Part shown: piece after piece, positions 55,089 to 64,000 of the stretch | How the letters are laid out: every line of letters begins with the position of its first letter | How positions within the stretch are numbered: position 1 is the first letter of the stretch | Assembly (NCBI GenBank): GCA_022648295.1 | Contig: JALCME010000004.1 | Coordinates: 124,001-188,000 of the forward strand | DNA from: Bacteroides sp. | GTDB lineage: Bacteria > Bacteroidota > Bacteroidia > Bacteroidales > Bacteroidaceae | Direction: 5' to 3' | DNA length: 64,000 nucleotides | Notes under the pieces: generated by a model | The model's input: the letters and a program-made list of their open reading frames with translations, nothing else | What the model was told of the DNA's origin: nothing | The model's database searches: none | Position numbers and translations under genes: made by a program

Positions 55089-58000
55089 TTACAGAGATAT
55101 ATTAAAACCCAGCACGAATGTACGTGGACGAGGATAAGAAGCTAAATCCACTCCATTATTCAACGGATTACTTATATAATCACCCATCTCCGGATCGAAA
55201 CCACTATATTTTGTCAATACAAAAACATTGTCAACACTGCCATAGACGCGCAAACGTGATATTTTAAACTTTTGCGTAAACGTAGCTGGCAATGTATAAC
55301 CTATTTGCAGATTTTTCATACGCAAGTAGGAACCATTTTCGACATAACGATCAGAGAAACGCGAATTTTCATTGGGATCAGAAGCTATTAATCGTGGATA
55401 TACATTCGAAGTTCCCTCACCATGCCAACGGTTTATCATCTTCTCTGACATATTCCATTGCCCAAACTCAGAAGAATACAAATCCATTACTAAAGCATTG
55501 GCTATTTCATTACCTATAGAAGCTTGCATAAACAATGCTATATCAAAACCTTTATATTGGGCTGTCAAATTTAGGCCAAAGGTAGCATCAGGCATTCCAC
55601 TACCTAAATATGTACGATCATTAGGATTGAGAGGTAAGCCATCATTTGCTGTTTTCAAAAATTTTACATCACCCGGCGAAGCATTTGGCTGTATCAACTT
55701 TCCCTCCAATGTTTTATAACTATTAATTTCTTCTTGTGTCTGAAATATTCCATCAGTTTTGTAACCATAAAAATAGGCCATTTCACGTCCTACTTCTGTG
55801 CGAGTGAAACTTTCCTGTTTACGTCCCACCCCTACACCGTATATTGGATCAGATGAACCTAAACTTAACACCTTATTTTTAACAAAAGAAGCATTCGCTG
55901 ATACAGAATACGAAAAATCCTTACCAATATGATCATTCCATCGCAGTGTAACTTCCAAACCGTTATTTCTCATTGAGCCTGCATTCGTATTGGCACGTCC
56001 CATACCTGCATACAGTGGAATGGGTGTACGGATTATCATATTCTTAGTAGTACGTATAAAATAATCAACGGTACCCGTAAAACGCATTTTTAACAAACCA
56101 AAATCAGTCCCAAAATTTACTTGTTCAGCTGTTTCCCAAGCCAACTCTGAGTTAGCAAATGTTTGCTGTATCTGACCTTGCTGCAACTGATCACCTATGA
56201 CTGCATTAAAACCAGAATTCATCAATGATATATAACCGAAACCCGATGCGCTATTCTCATTGCCGACTTGCCCCCATCCAACACGCAACTTCAATTGATC
56301 GAATGGTGTTTTTCCTTTGAGAAAGTTTTCCTCATGCATGTTCCATCCTGCAGAAAATGACGGAAAGAATCCCCACTTTTTTGCATCCGCAAACTTCGAC
56401 GATCCATCATAACGCCCAGTAATAGTTAGCAAATATTTAGAAGCATAAGTATAATTCACACGACCAAAAAAAGATGCCATGCGTGAAACAAAAGGCATGG
56501 AACTAGAAGCAGATTTAGAAGAGGCTGTCAGTGAATTATCTATATACCACAAATTCGGATTTTCAGGAACATCAGAAGCCGACCCACTCAAAAGGGAATA
56601 ACGAAAGTCTTGAACTTCAGACCCAAATGTAGAATTTATGCTATGCGATCCAAACGCCTTATTATACATTAAATAACCATTCCATAACCAAGAAGTAAAA
56701 TTATTACGCCCCACCGATAACGAACTATTTGAATTACTCTGATTAGATGAAACATACCATACCGGAGTATATTTTTTTGTTGAACTATAATTAGCACGTA
56801 TACCATATTGTGTACGAAAAGCAAGACCTTTAATACCTGCTATATCATCCATCTGCAACGTAAAATTACCTATAAACATATTACTATTACTATCCGAATA
56901 TTTATCAGAGTTTAGATAAATTGAACGTGCTGGATCATAAGAAGGATCGCTAAACAGTATTTCTCCCCAATTATTAGTATAACTATCCCATGCCGGAATA
57001 ATGGGATCTGCACGCATCACAGAAGGCCAGATAGAACCAAAATAATTACCATCACCGTTTCCTCCTTTCGACGCACGATGTGAATAAATCACATTGACTC
57101 CAAGTGTTACCCCTAAAGGTAACTTATAAGTGTTATTAATACGTCCTGAAAAGATGTCCATAGCATTATATTTCAAGATGCCTTGTTGCGTGGAATAAGT
57201 TGCTCCCACGCTGAACGTTTGACGATCCGTACCTCCATTAATATCTAAATTATAGTTCTGCGCATAACCTGTACGAGAAACTTCATCCCCCCAATCTGTC
57301 CCTTTATACTTATTTTCTATAACATAGTCGTACATAGTCTCATCACGAGCACTCAACGCAGTACCACTGTTAACCGCAAGTTCCTTTTTCAATGTCGCAA
57401 ACTCCCACGCATTCAACAAGTTCACATCTTTAGACATTTTTGACATGCTGGCATAGGCTGTAGCATTAACAGATGTTTTTGTATTGAAATGTCCACCTTT
57501 AGTTTTAATAAGAACAACACCATTAGCACCCCGCGAACCATAAATAGCTGTAGCTGATGCATCTTTCAATATTTCAAGACTCTCAATATCTTGAGGAGAT
57601 AAATAATCAATATCAGAAACAGGAAATCCATCAACAACATAAAGTGGATCAGAGGAATTAATAGTTCCATAACCACGAACACGAATCTTAGTACCTGCTC
57701 CCGGAGCTCCAGAATTACTAATCACATCCACACCTGCAACACGCCCCGCAATAGCTTGGCCTATATCAGTAGTAGAGAGCTGAGTTAATTCAGTTGTAGT
57801 GACTTTCCCCACCGAGCCTGTCAAATCCGATTTCTTCACAGTTCCATAACCCACAACCACGACTTCATCAATTAATTTGACATCATCTACCAAGTTAACA
57901 TTAATAATACGACGATTAGCAACATTAATCTCTTGTGTTACAAAGCCAACAGAAGAAAACTCCAATATACCATTCCGGGGAATAGTCAATTGGTATTTCC

Positions 58001-58208
58001 CGTCCAGATCTGTAATTGTACCTGTTGATGTCCCTTTTAATAACACATTTACACCAATAACCGCTTCTTTATTACTATCTGTAACAACTCCCGATACAGT
58101 CACATTCTGAGCATTTAGCATAGCAGGCATTGTTGCAAAAATAAGTAAATACCATGATGGAAATAAAAGGGCAAACAGCCATTTTCTTTTAACTAGTACA
58201 TGTTTCAT
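55089..58208 (-). CDS. SusC/RagA-family TonB-dependent receptor of the mannan locus
   Basis: An outer-membrane importer of 1039 residues. The start MKHVLVKRKWLFALLFPSW is used because the upstream open frame contains the promoter (58253-58284). A long signal peptide ends near AMLNAQ. Then come the carboxypeptidase-like domain (LEFSSVGFVTQEINVANR), TonB-box region LIDEVVVVGYGTVKKSDLTG, plug with SLEILKDASATAIYGSRGAN, and a barrel ending ASYPRPRTFVLGFNISL. First gene of the 20-kb beta-mannan operon, so it presumably imports mannan oligosaccharides. Confidence 0.95.
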   Translation of the reverse strand: MKHVLVKRKWLFALLFPSWYLLIFATMPAMLNAQNVTVSGVVTDSNKEAVIGVNVLLKGTSTGTITDLDGKYQLTIPRNGILEFSSVGFVTQEINVANRRIINVNLVDDVKLIDEVVVVGYGTVKKSDLTGSVGKVTTTELTQLSTTDIGQAIAGRVAGVDVISNSGAPGAGTKIRVRGYGTINSSDPLYVVDGFPVSDIDYLSPQDIESLEILKDASATAIYGSRGANGVVLIKTKGGHFNTKTSVNATAYASMSKMSKDVNLLNAWEFATLKKELAVNSGTALSARDETMYDYVIENKYKGTDWGDEVSRTGYAQNYNLDINGGTDRQTFSVGATYSTQQGILKYNAMDIFSGRINNTYKLPLGVTLGVNVIYSHRASKGGNGDGNYFGSIWPSVMRADPIIPAWDSYTNNWGEILFSDPSYDPARSIYLNSDKYSDSNSNMFIGNFTLQMDDIAGIKGLAFRTQYGIRANYSSTKKYTPVWYVSSNQSNSNSSLSVGRNNFTSWLWNGYLMYNKAFGSHSINSTFGSEVQDFRYSLLSGSASDVPENPNLWYIDNSLTASSKSASSSMPFVSRMASFFGRVNYTYASKYLLTITGRYDGSSKFADAKKWGFFPSFSAGWNMHEENFLKGKTPFDQLKLRVGWGQVGNENSASGFGYISLMNSGFNAVIGDQLQQGQIQQTFANSELAWETAEQVNFGTDFGLLKMRFTGTVDYFIRTTKNMIIRTPIPLYAGMGRANTNAGSMRNNGLEVTLRWNDHIGKDFSYSVSANASFVKNKVLSLGSSDPIYGVGVGRKQESFTRTEVGREMAYFYGYKTDGIFQTQEEINSYKTLEGKLIQPNASPGDVKFLKTANDGLPLNPNDRTYLGSGMPDATFGLNLTAQYKGFDIALFMQASIGNEIANALVMDLYSSEFGQWNMSEKMINRWHGEGTSNVYPRLIASDPNENSRFSDRYVENGSYLRMKNLQIGYTLPATFTQKFKISRLRVYGSVDNVFVLTKYSGFDPEMGDYISNPLNNGVDLASYPRPRTFVLGFNISL

Positions 58209-58252
58209 AAATATAAAATTTAAAGTTATACAACGATCAAATCTTTGTATAG

Positions 58253-58284
58253 CAAAAATAAGCATACTATACAGTGAATACAAG
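58253..58284 (-). promoter_or_regulatory. Putative promoter of the mannan operon
   Basis: On the minus strand TATTTTTG (58253-58260, perfect TAnnTTTG) has a CTTG at 58281-58284 (3 of 4 for -33) with 20 bp between. It lies about 45 bp before the SusC ATG and inside the longer open frame. Confidence 0.5.
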
Positions 58285-58445
58285 TACTATTTTATCCATC
58301 ATTGATACTTTTTAAATTTCGCCCAACAATCTTATTATAATAGGAAAGAAAACAACAAAATAGAAACAAAAACAAATCAAGGTAATATCTAATTCTAAAA
58401 AAGTTTAGTTTTCCACATCCATTCACAATTAATATCACTTCTAAA

Positions 58446-59831
58446 TCATTCAGCTATCTTTACTCTTCTTTTTTTCAACTCTTTACTCACTTCAACAACC
58501 TGCACTCTCGTTAGTGGATAAAAGCGCATGATTATCATTGCTAAAATAGCCACAAATGCAGGTATCCAGCTCATTAACATATTTAATCCAATCAAAGCTT
58601 TGTCTGTTTGCATTGCACCCTTAATCGTATTATATCCAAATAAGGAAAGTATCCACATTACCGCTGCTCCTCCAAATGCTCCTCCAAATTTTTGTGCCAT
58701 AGACGAAGAAGAAAAAATAAGTCCTGTTGAAGCAGTATTGTTTTTCAACTCTGCATAATCCGAAACATCAGCATACATACTCCACACCAGCGGAGATATA
58801 ATACCTGTACATATAGAAATAATAATTTGCAGAATTAGCATTAACCAAAAACCTATCTGATTACATGGTAAATAGAAAAAAAGAATACTTAACATTGCTA
58901 CCCCCCCCATTATAAAAATATAAGTGGACTTTTTGCCAAACACGTTAGATAATGGAACAGTTAATATAACACCCAACATATTAGAGACTTCACCAACACT
59001 AAGAAATAATCCTGCATAAAATAAAACAGAAAAATTTCCTATTTTAAGGAAAGTATCATTTCCTATATAACCCGTAAAAAAATAAACAGCTGCAGCGCCA
59101 CGTAATGTACTGAATAAATTTGAACAAAGAGCAGCACATATCACAATCCACCAAGGCTTATTATGAATTAGTGATTTGAAATCACTTGCAGGTGATACTG
59201 TAGAAAAATTTTTGATATGTTCACAAGTCATACCAAAACAAAATAAAAAGATTATCAAACATAAAATAGCTATTACCATCATAGAATATTGCCAACTTTT
59301 CTCAACAGATCCTAATATATAATAAAAAAAAATGCATAACGGTTCCCAAGCAAAAAGAGCAACAAAACTACCTCCAAAAGCAAAAAACATTCGATAAGAA
59401 GAAAAGACCGTTTTCTCATCTGAATCATCTGTCATTACTCCAAGCATAGCCCCATAGGGGACATTAATGGCTGTATAAACAGTCATCATCATTATATAAG
59501 TGGTATATGCCCATACTAGTTTACCAATTCTTCCAAAATCAGGAGTAGTAAACAGAAGCATTCCACATATCGCAAAAGGAAAAGCCATCCATAATAAATA
59601 TGGACGATACTTGCCCCAACGTGTATAAGTCCGATCAGCAATAATCCCCATCATCGGATCAGATACAGCATCCCAGATACGAGTAACAAGTAAAAGAATT
59701 CCCGTATCAGCTAAACCTAAACCATAAATATTCGAATAAAAGATTGGTAGATAATAAGAAAAGATCTTCCAAAACATAGAAGAAGACATATCTCCAAAAC
59801 CATAACCGATTCTCTCTTTGAGTATTTTCAT
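58446..59831 (-). CDS. GPH/MFS-family sugar:cation symporter
   Basis: An inner-membrane permease of about 461 residues with 12 predicted membrane segments. The GPH motif is clear: TRIWDAVSDPMMGIIADR followed by WGKYRPYLLW. The ATG at 59831 gives the usual start MKILKERIGYGFGDMSSS; an ATG five codons upstream is also open. In the Bacteroides fragilis mannan cluster a similar transporter stands next to mannosylglucose phosphorylase, as here (39 bp). Import of mannobiose or mannosyl-glucose is the inferred role. Confidence 0.88.
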   Translation of the reverse strand: MKILKERIGYGFGDMSSSMFWKIFSYYLPIFYSNIYGLGLADTGILLLVTRIWDAVSDPMMGIIADRTYTRWGKYRPYLLWMAFPFAICGMLLFTTPDFGRIGKLVWAYTTYIMMMTVYTAINVPYGAMLGVMTDDSDEKTVFSSYRMFFAFGGSFVALFAWEPLCIFFYYILGSVEKSWQYSMMVIAILCLIIFLFCFGMTCEHIKNFSTVSPASDFKSLIHNKPWWIVICAALCSNLFSTLRGAAAVYFFTGYIGNDTFLKIGNFSVLFYAGLFLSVGEVSNMLGVILTVPLSNVFGKKSTYIFIMGGVAMLSILFFYLPCNQIGFWLMLILQIIISICTGIISPLVWSMYADVSDYAELKNNTASTGLIFSSSSMAQKFGGAFGGAAVMWILSLFGYNTIKGAMQTDKALIGLNMLMSWIPAFVAILAMIIMRFYPLTRVQVVEVSKELKKRRVKIAE

Positions 59832-59870
59832 ATTATTCCTAACCAAACAATAATATATATATTAAAACTT

Positions 59871-61043
59871 TTATCCATTCATTATTTTAAGATTCTTATC
59901 TATAAGTTTTTTTAATGTCACTACAGAAGCAGAAGAAGACAATCCATCAACCGGAGTGTTCATACAATAATCCACTAATTTATTGATAGTTGAAGTAGCT
60001 ACGTGAATTCGCGTATCGCTAGAAGCATAATAGATAAAAATCTTGCCATCTTCATCTGCAATCCAACCATTAGAGAAAAGGACATTACTAACATCACCAA
60101 TTCTCTCTTCTCCTTCAGGAGCCATAAAATAGCCTCCAGGAGTAGCTATTTGTTTTGTAGGATCATCCAAAGCAGTCATATACATATAAAGTACATACCG
60201 TAAACCTGCTGCGCATCCGCGAACACCATGAGCCAAATGTAACCAACCAACAGGAGTTTTTATCGGATGTGGTCCTTCACCATTCTTCACCTCTTTAATT
60301 GTATGGTAATCACGTCGATCAATAATTTTCTCTTCTTTTATCTCAGCATGCGTTATATCATCCAATAAAGCCCATCCTATACCATATCCGCTTCCTGCAT
60401 CAATAAATCCATCTTGCGGGCGAGTATAAATAGCATATTTTCCATCCACAAACTCTGGATGCAACACTACATTACGTTGCTGACTCCGAGCTTTCAAATC
60501 AGGCAATCGTTCCCAATGTTGCAAGTTCTTAGTACGAGCAATTGCTGCCGTCGCAATAGCCGCAGACAGATCACCTGGTGCTCGGCTATCATGACGTTCA
60601 GCGCAAAAAATGCCATAAATCCAACCATCTTCATGGGCTGTAAGACGCATATCATAAATATTAGTCTCTGGTATCACATCTTCCGGAATAGTTACAGGAT
60701 AATCCCAAAAACGAAAATTATCAATTCCATTAGGGCTTTCAACAATCGCAAAAAAAGATTTACGGTTAACTCCTTCCACACGTACTATTAACAAATACTT
60801 ATTATTCCATTTAATGGCACTAGCATTCATCACAGCGTTCACACCAATACGTTCCATCAAATAAGGATTAGCAGCCTCATCCAAATCATATCTCCAGAAC
60901 ACAGGAATATGGGCAGCTGTCAATACTGGATATTTATAACGAGTAAATAAACCATTTCCCTCTTCAACTGCAATGTTCTCTCTTGTAATCAAATCTTCAT
61001 AGTGTCTAAAAAGCCCATCTATCTTTTCTTCAAATTTCTCCAT
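59871..61043 (-). CDS. GH130 4-O-beta-D-mannosyl-D-glucose phosphorylase
   Basis: A 390-residue cytosolic enzyme matching GH130 subfamily 1 in length and motifs: FTRYKYPVLTAAHIPVFWRY, VNAVMNASAIKWNNKYLLIV, NIYDMRLTAHEDGWIYGIFC, EGPHPIKTPVGWLHLAHG and GGYFMAPEGEERIGDVSNV. D131 in NIYDMR matches the catalytic acid Asp131 of the characterised Bacteroides fragilis enzyme. It phosphorolyses mannosyl-glucose to mannose 1-phosphate and glucose. With the epimerase and permease it completes mannobiose catabolism. A TATCTTTG -7 element lies at 61073-61080, and it is first in a two-gene unit with the permease. Confidence 0.94.
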   Translation of the reverse strand: MEKFEEKIDGLFRHYEDLITRENIAVEEGNGLFTRYKYPVLTAAHIPVFWRYDLDEAANPYLMERIGVNAVMNASAIKWNNKYLLIVRVEGVNRKSFFAIVESPNGIDNFRFWDYPVTIPEDVIPETNIYDMRLTAHEDGWIYGIFCAERHDSRAPGDLSAAIATAAIARTKNLQHWERLPDLKARSQQRNVVLHPEFVDGKYAIYTRPQDGFIDAGSGYGIGWALLDDITHAEIKEEKIIDRRDYHTIKEVKNGEGPHPIKTPVGWLHLAHGVRGCAAGLRYVLYMYMTALDDPTKQIATPGGYFMAPEGEERIGDVSNVLFSNGWIADEDGKIFIYYASSDTRIHVATSTINKLVDYCMNTPVDGLSSSASVVTLKKLIDKNLKIMNG

Positions 61044-61072
61044 TCTATTTCATATTTATAAGCTTACTAATG

Positions 61073-61080
61073 CAAAGATA
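61073..61080 (-). promoter_or_regulatory. Putative -7 element of the GH130-permease unit
   Basis: The minus strand reads TATCTTTG, matching TAnnTTTG, 29 bp before the ATG. The expected -33 TTTG is not exact. Confidence 0.5.
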
Positions 61081-61241
61081 GCGGATTTAGCTAAATAAAA
61101 ATGATACAATTTTATCTCATTAGTACACAAAAAAGAATACATGTGCAAATGCCGTTGTTTTTCATAAAATATATATTCTCATACATAAAAATTCAAATAA
61201 AAAGAATCATATCTCTAGCATAAAAAAACAATATTGAACTA

Positions 61242-62129
61242 TCATACTATAATTTTTTTCTTTCTATAATTCTCACGAAATTCTTTAGGAGAACACTTTT
61301 TCCCCTTTTTAAAAATGCGGTTAAAATTAGAAAGGTTATTAAAACCTGAACTATAACAAATTTCCGCAATAGTCTGGGTGGAATCAACCAACATACGGGT
61401 TGCATGCCCTAACCGGATATCAATGATATAATCAGACAGTGTCTTTCCGGTACGTAAACGAAAAAAACGGCTAAAAGAAGCAGATGTCATTCCAACCATA
61501 TTAGCCAATGTAGCCAAATGGATTTCTTCCTGATAATGTTCTGAAATAAACTTCTGTACTTTATGCACCCGACGGCTATCAGAAAAGTTATCAATCTTAG
61601 CAAACGAAGAGCTAGATAACACCTTTGCGTCATCATATTGCGACAGTTCATACAAAATACGCAAAAAACTCATCACAGCATAAAACCCCTGATCTTCAGA
61701 AGCCAATTTATCTAGCCAATTATAAACTTTCATAATAGCTTGCATTGGAAAACAGAGACCACATTGCGCTCGTTCCAACATACGTCGAATGCTATCAAAT
61801 TGATTTTTATTTATAAAACTCTTAAAAAACAAATCAGAAGAGAATTGAATCGTAATTTCACGAATCTCCTTTGATACACAGTGATATTGTTCCCACACAT
61901 GCTCAAGCTCTTTTCCTGTAATCAAGACCAGATCATAATCACCTATTATTTCAGAAGAATCACCGACAACCCGGCGAACGCCAGCTGCATGCTCGGCAAA
62001 ATTAAGTTCAAACTCTTCATGACAATGAATGGGATAAGTAAATTCCGTTTTACGACGATCAGCAATATAAAAACAATCACGATCTGAAAGAGGAGTAATT
62101 TCCCTCATTATATAATTTATATTTTCCAT
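61242..62129 (-). CDS. AraC-family regulator of the mannan locus
   Basis: A 295-residue regulator with an N-terminal cupin-like effector domain (about 20-100, FTYPIHCHEEFELNFAEHAA) and a C-terminal AraC-type double helix-turn-helix (about 195-290, VGMTSASFSRFFRLRTGKTL and IAEICYSSGFNNLSNFNRIF). It stands 198 bp upstream of GH130 on the same strand. As the only regulator beside this locus, it is the candidate activator for the GH130 unit and the mannan operon. The effector may be a mannan disaccharide. Confidence 0.9.
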   Translation of the reverse strand: MENINYIMREITPLSDRDCFYIADRRKTEFTYPIHCHEEFELNFAEHAAGVRRVVGDSSEIIGDYDLVLITGKELEHVWEQYHCVSKEIREITIQFSSDLFFKSFINKNQFDSIRRMLERAQCGLCFPMQAIMKVYNWLDKLASEDQGFYAVMSFLRILYELSQYDDAKVLSSSSFAKIDNFSDSRRVHKVQKFISEHYQEEIHLATLANMVGMTSASFSRFFRLRTGKTLSDYIIDIRLGHATRMLVDSTQTIAEICYSSGFNNLSNFNRIFKKGKKCSPKEFRENYRKKKIIV

Positions 62130-62235
62130 AATGTCATCCTAATAATAATAACATGGATACAACTATACTTTCTTATTACCCTCCAATTTATACTATTTAC
62201 ATAGAAAAAATGATATAAATCTATGGATTCTCATT

Positions 62236-64000
62236 TTATTTCAAAGTAAAAGTCTTCATAAGTAAATCTTTATCATCCGAAGATGAGCCGACCATCACTA
62301 TAAACTCCCCGGGCTCCACGATCTTTTTCATCTTTATATCATAAAACGCTAACTTGTCCGGGGTAATTGTAAAGTTAACAACCTTGCTCTCTCCTGCTTT
62401 TAAAGGTACACGCGCAAAGTCTTTCAATTCTTTCACCGGACGGGTCACACAACTGAACTTATCACGGATATAAAGTTGCACAATCTCAGTGCCCTCTCTT
62501 TGTCCCGTATTGGTCACCCGCACGGAAACATCCAGACTGCCCTCTTTCCCGATCTCTTGCGCACTCAGTTTCAGCTCATCATATTTATAAGTGGTATAAG
62601 ATAAGCCGTAACCAAAAGGATAAAGCGGAGTACTCGGTTTCCCGGCTGCATAAGGATGAAAGTATTGTGATGGTTTATGATTGTAAATCATTTGTATTTG
62701 TCCTACACTGCGGGGAATGGTTACAGCCAATTTGGCAGAAGGGTTCACCTTGCCATAAAGTATTTCGGCAACTGCCTGTCCGCCGGACATACCCGGTGCC
62801 CAGGCTTCCACAATAGCAGGTAAATGTTTGGCAGCCCATTGCACGCCAAGCGGGCGACCATTTACCAGCACCAGAATTGTCGGTTTACCCGAAGCTGCAA
62901 CCTTCTCAATCAATTCATTCTGCAAACCGACAAGGTCTATATCCGAACGGTCCGTATCTTCTCCATCCGTACGATCGGTCCACCGGAAACGCATCATATA
63001 CTCACCGGCAACCACAATATTCAAATCGGCTTCCTTGGCACGGGAAGCAGCGTCCGCCACTTTCTGCGGGTCCATATTACGGGGGTCCCAACCCTGATCG
63101 ACAAAGTCAAATTGCGTATCAGGGGCAATCATCTTAAGTCCTTCAAGAATAGTAGTCACATTCTCCGGCTTCTCCGGTGCACTCCAATCCCCCAGGATAT
63201 TCTCATCGTCAGCGTTAATGCCTGTCACCAGCACTTTCTTATATTTAGCAACATCCAGAGGTAGTACGCCGTCATTCTTCAACAGCACAATACCTTCACG
63301 CGCAGCCTGAAGGGCTGTCTGACGGTGTTCGGGACAGAGGCGTACCTTCATGGTTTTAGCCTCATCGGCATAGGGATGTTCAAACAGTCCGAGACGGAAC
63401 TTAATATCCAGAATGCGGCGTACCGACTCATCAATACGCGATTCGGGAATGCGTCCCTCTTTGACCAGCTCTGCCACCATCTCATTCCAGTGTATGCCAT
63501 GCATGTGCATATCCATACCTGCCATAATGGATTGATAAAAAGCTTCTTTTATGTTTTCGGCCGTAGCATGTAAATCTGATATATGCTCTATGTCCATCCA
63601 GTCACTGACCACAAAGCCGGGGAATTTCCACTCTCCACGCAAGATGTCTTCCATCAGCCACTCGTTGCTATGACAGGGAACGCCATTTAGTTCATTATGT
63701 GCAGTCATCAGCGACATCGCTCCTGCTTTTACTCCGGCTTCAAAAGGCGGAAAGAAAACTTCACGCAAGGTACGTTCCGATAAGTCCGCCGGCGAGCCAT
63801 TTGTTCCGTTAATCGGTTCGCTACCACCAACAAAATGCTTAATGCAAGCCAGCACATCAGAGTCGCTATCCAGCTTTCCCTGATAACCTTTCACCGCCTG
63901 AACGCCCATCAATGACACCAGATACGGATCTTCACCATAGGTTTCCCCGACACGTCCCCAACGGGGATCACGGGCGACTTCCACATTCGGGTTAAACGTC
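62236..64000 (-). CDS. GH3 beta-glycosidase, N-terminus outside window (partial)
   Basis: At least 588 residues of a GH3 enzyme; the 5' end lies beyond 64000, and the frame remains open to the edge (NPNVEVARDPRWGRVGE). Motifs: GVQAVKGYQG, LACIKHFVGGSEP, MTAHNELNGVPCH, the nucleophile Asp in FVVSDWMDIEHI, AREGIVLLKNDGVLPL, and the C-terminal FnIII-like domain after PLYPFGYGLSYTTYKYDEL. Catalytic and C-terminal domains look intact. It is 106 bp from the AraC gene on the same strand and may belong to the mannan locus or to the next operon. Confidence 0.93.
   Translation of the reverse strand, partial: TFNPNVEVARDPRWGRVGETYGEDPYLVSLMGVQAVKGYQGKLDSDSDVLACIKHFVGGSEPINGTNGSPADLSERTLREVFFPPFEAGVKAGAMSLMTAHNELNGVPCHSNEWLMEDILRGEWKFPGFVVSDWMDIEHISDLHATAENIKEAFYQSIMAGMDMHMHGIHWNEMVAELVKEGRIPESRIDESVRRILDIKFRLGLFEHPYADEAKTMKVRLCPEHRQTALQAAREGIVLLKNDGVLPLDVAKYKKVLVTGINADDENILGDWSAPEKPENVTTILEGLKMIAPDTQFDFVDQGWDPRNMDPQKVADAASRAKEADLNIVVAGEYMMRFRWTDRTDGEDTDRSDIDLVGLQNELIEKVAASGKPTILVLVNGRPLGVQWAAKHLPAIVEAWAPGMSGGQAVAEILYGKVNPSAKLAVTIPRSVGQIQMIYNHKPSQYFHPYAAGKPSTPLYPFGYGLSYTTYKYDELKLSAQEIGKEGSLDVSVRVTNTGQREGTEIVQLYIRDKFSCVTRPVKELKDFARVPLKAGESKVVNFTITPDKLAFYDIKMKKIVEPGEFIVMVGSSSDDKDLLMKTFTLK

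Noticed and set aside
58209..58283. Longer N-terminus for the mannan SusC
   Set aside because: The extension contains the putative promoter, and the family signal peptide starts at 58208.

Overview
The window is Bacteroidales DNA, most likely a gut Bacteroides. The evidence is three SusC receptor genes (two with SusD partners), two hybrid two-component regulators, Bacteroides-type promoters (TTTG / TAnnTTTG), few Shine-Dalgarno sites, SPII lipoproteins with acidic residues after the cysteine, and AT-rich spacers. Most genes serve capture and breakdown of polysaccharides. Species cannot be set from the sequence alone.

Layout. 1-3650: the 5' part of a SusC receptor gene, cut by the window edge, preceded by a lipoprotein calcineurin-like phosphoesterase. 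3651-5515: non-coding DNA with strong palindromes, then a decayed IS3-family element. 5580-5860: two identical tRNA-Val(UAC) genes with a consensus promoter and a terminator. 5941-9899: an ECF sigma factor without a visible anti-sigma partner, then a secreted beta-helix protein fused to a barrel-like domain. 9978-20815: hybrid regulator 1, a full-length OvoA-type 5-histidylcysteine sulfoxide synthase/methyltransferase, and divergent hybrid regulator 2. 21069-24687: two-gene operon of a DUF4965-family protein and a GH76 alpha-1,6-mannanase. 25352-36094 (minus): SusC/SusD, a DUF1735-like lipoprotein, a TIG/propeller lipoprotein, a GH43-like lipoprotein, a LamG-like protein and a DUF2461 protein. 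36173-37733: AraC regulator divergent from a cupin. 37735-61043 (minus): a beta-mannan utilization locus, followed by an AraC regulator and part of a GH3 gene cut by the right edge.

How the beta-mannan locus works (inference from families). SusC/SusD and a small TIG lipoprotein capture mannan. GH26 and GH5 cut the backbone. A CE7-like and two SGNH esterases remove ester groups. GH2, GH3 and an unassigned GH42-like enzyme trim oligosaccharides. A GPH/MFS permease imports the disaccharide. An AGE-family epimerase turns mannobiose into mannosyl-glucose, and a GH130 enzyme whose Asp131 matches the known mannosylglucose phosphorylase phosphorolyses it. Twelve minus-strand genes from 58208 to 37735 are separated by less than 90 bp each and look like one transcript; permease and GH130 form a second one.

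Most worth following up: OvoA (an oxygen-using family) in an apparent anaerobe, the 623-residue unassigned glycosidase-like protein in the mannan operon, the GH43-like protein with Gln where Asp is expected, and the palindromes at 3941-4045, 4377-4460 and 33182-33199. I saw no CRISPR array, prophage or conjugative element.
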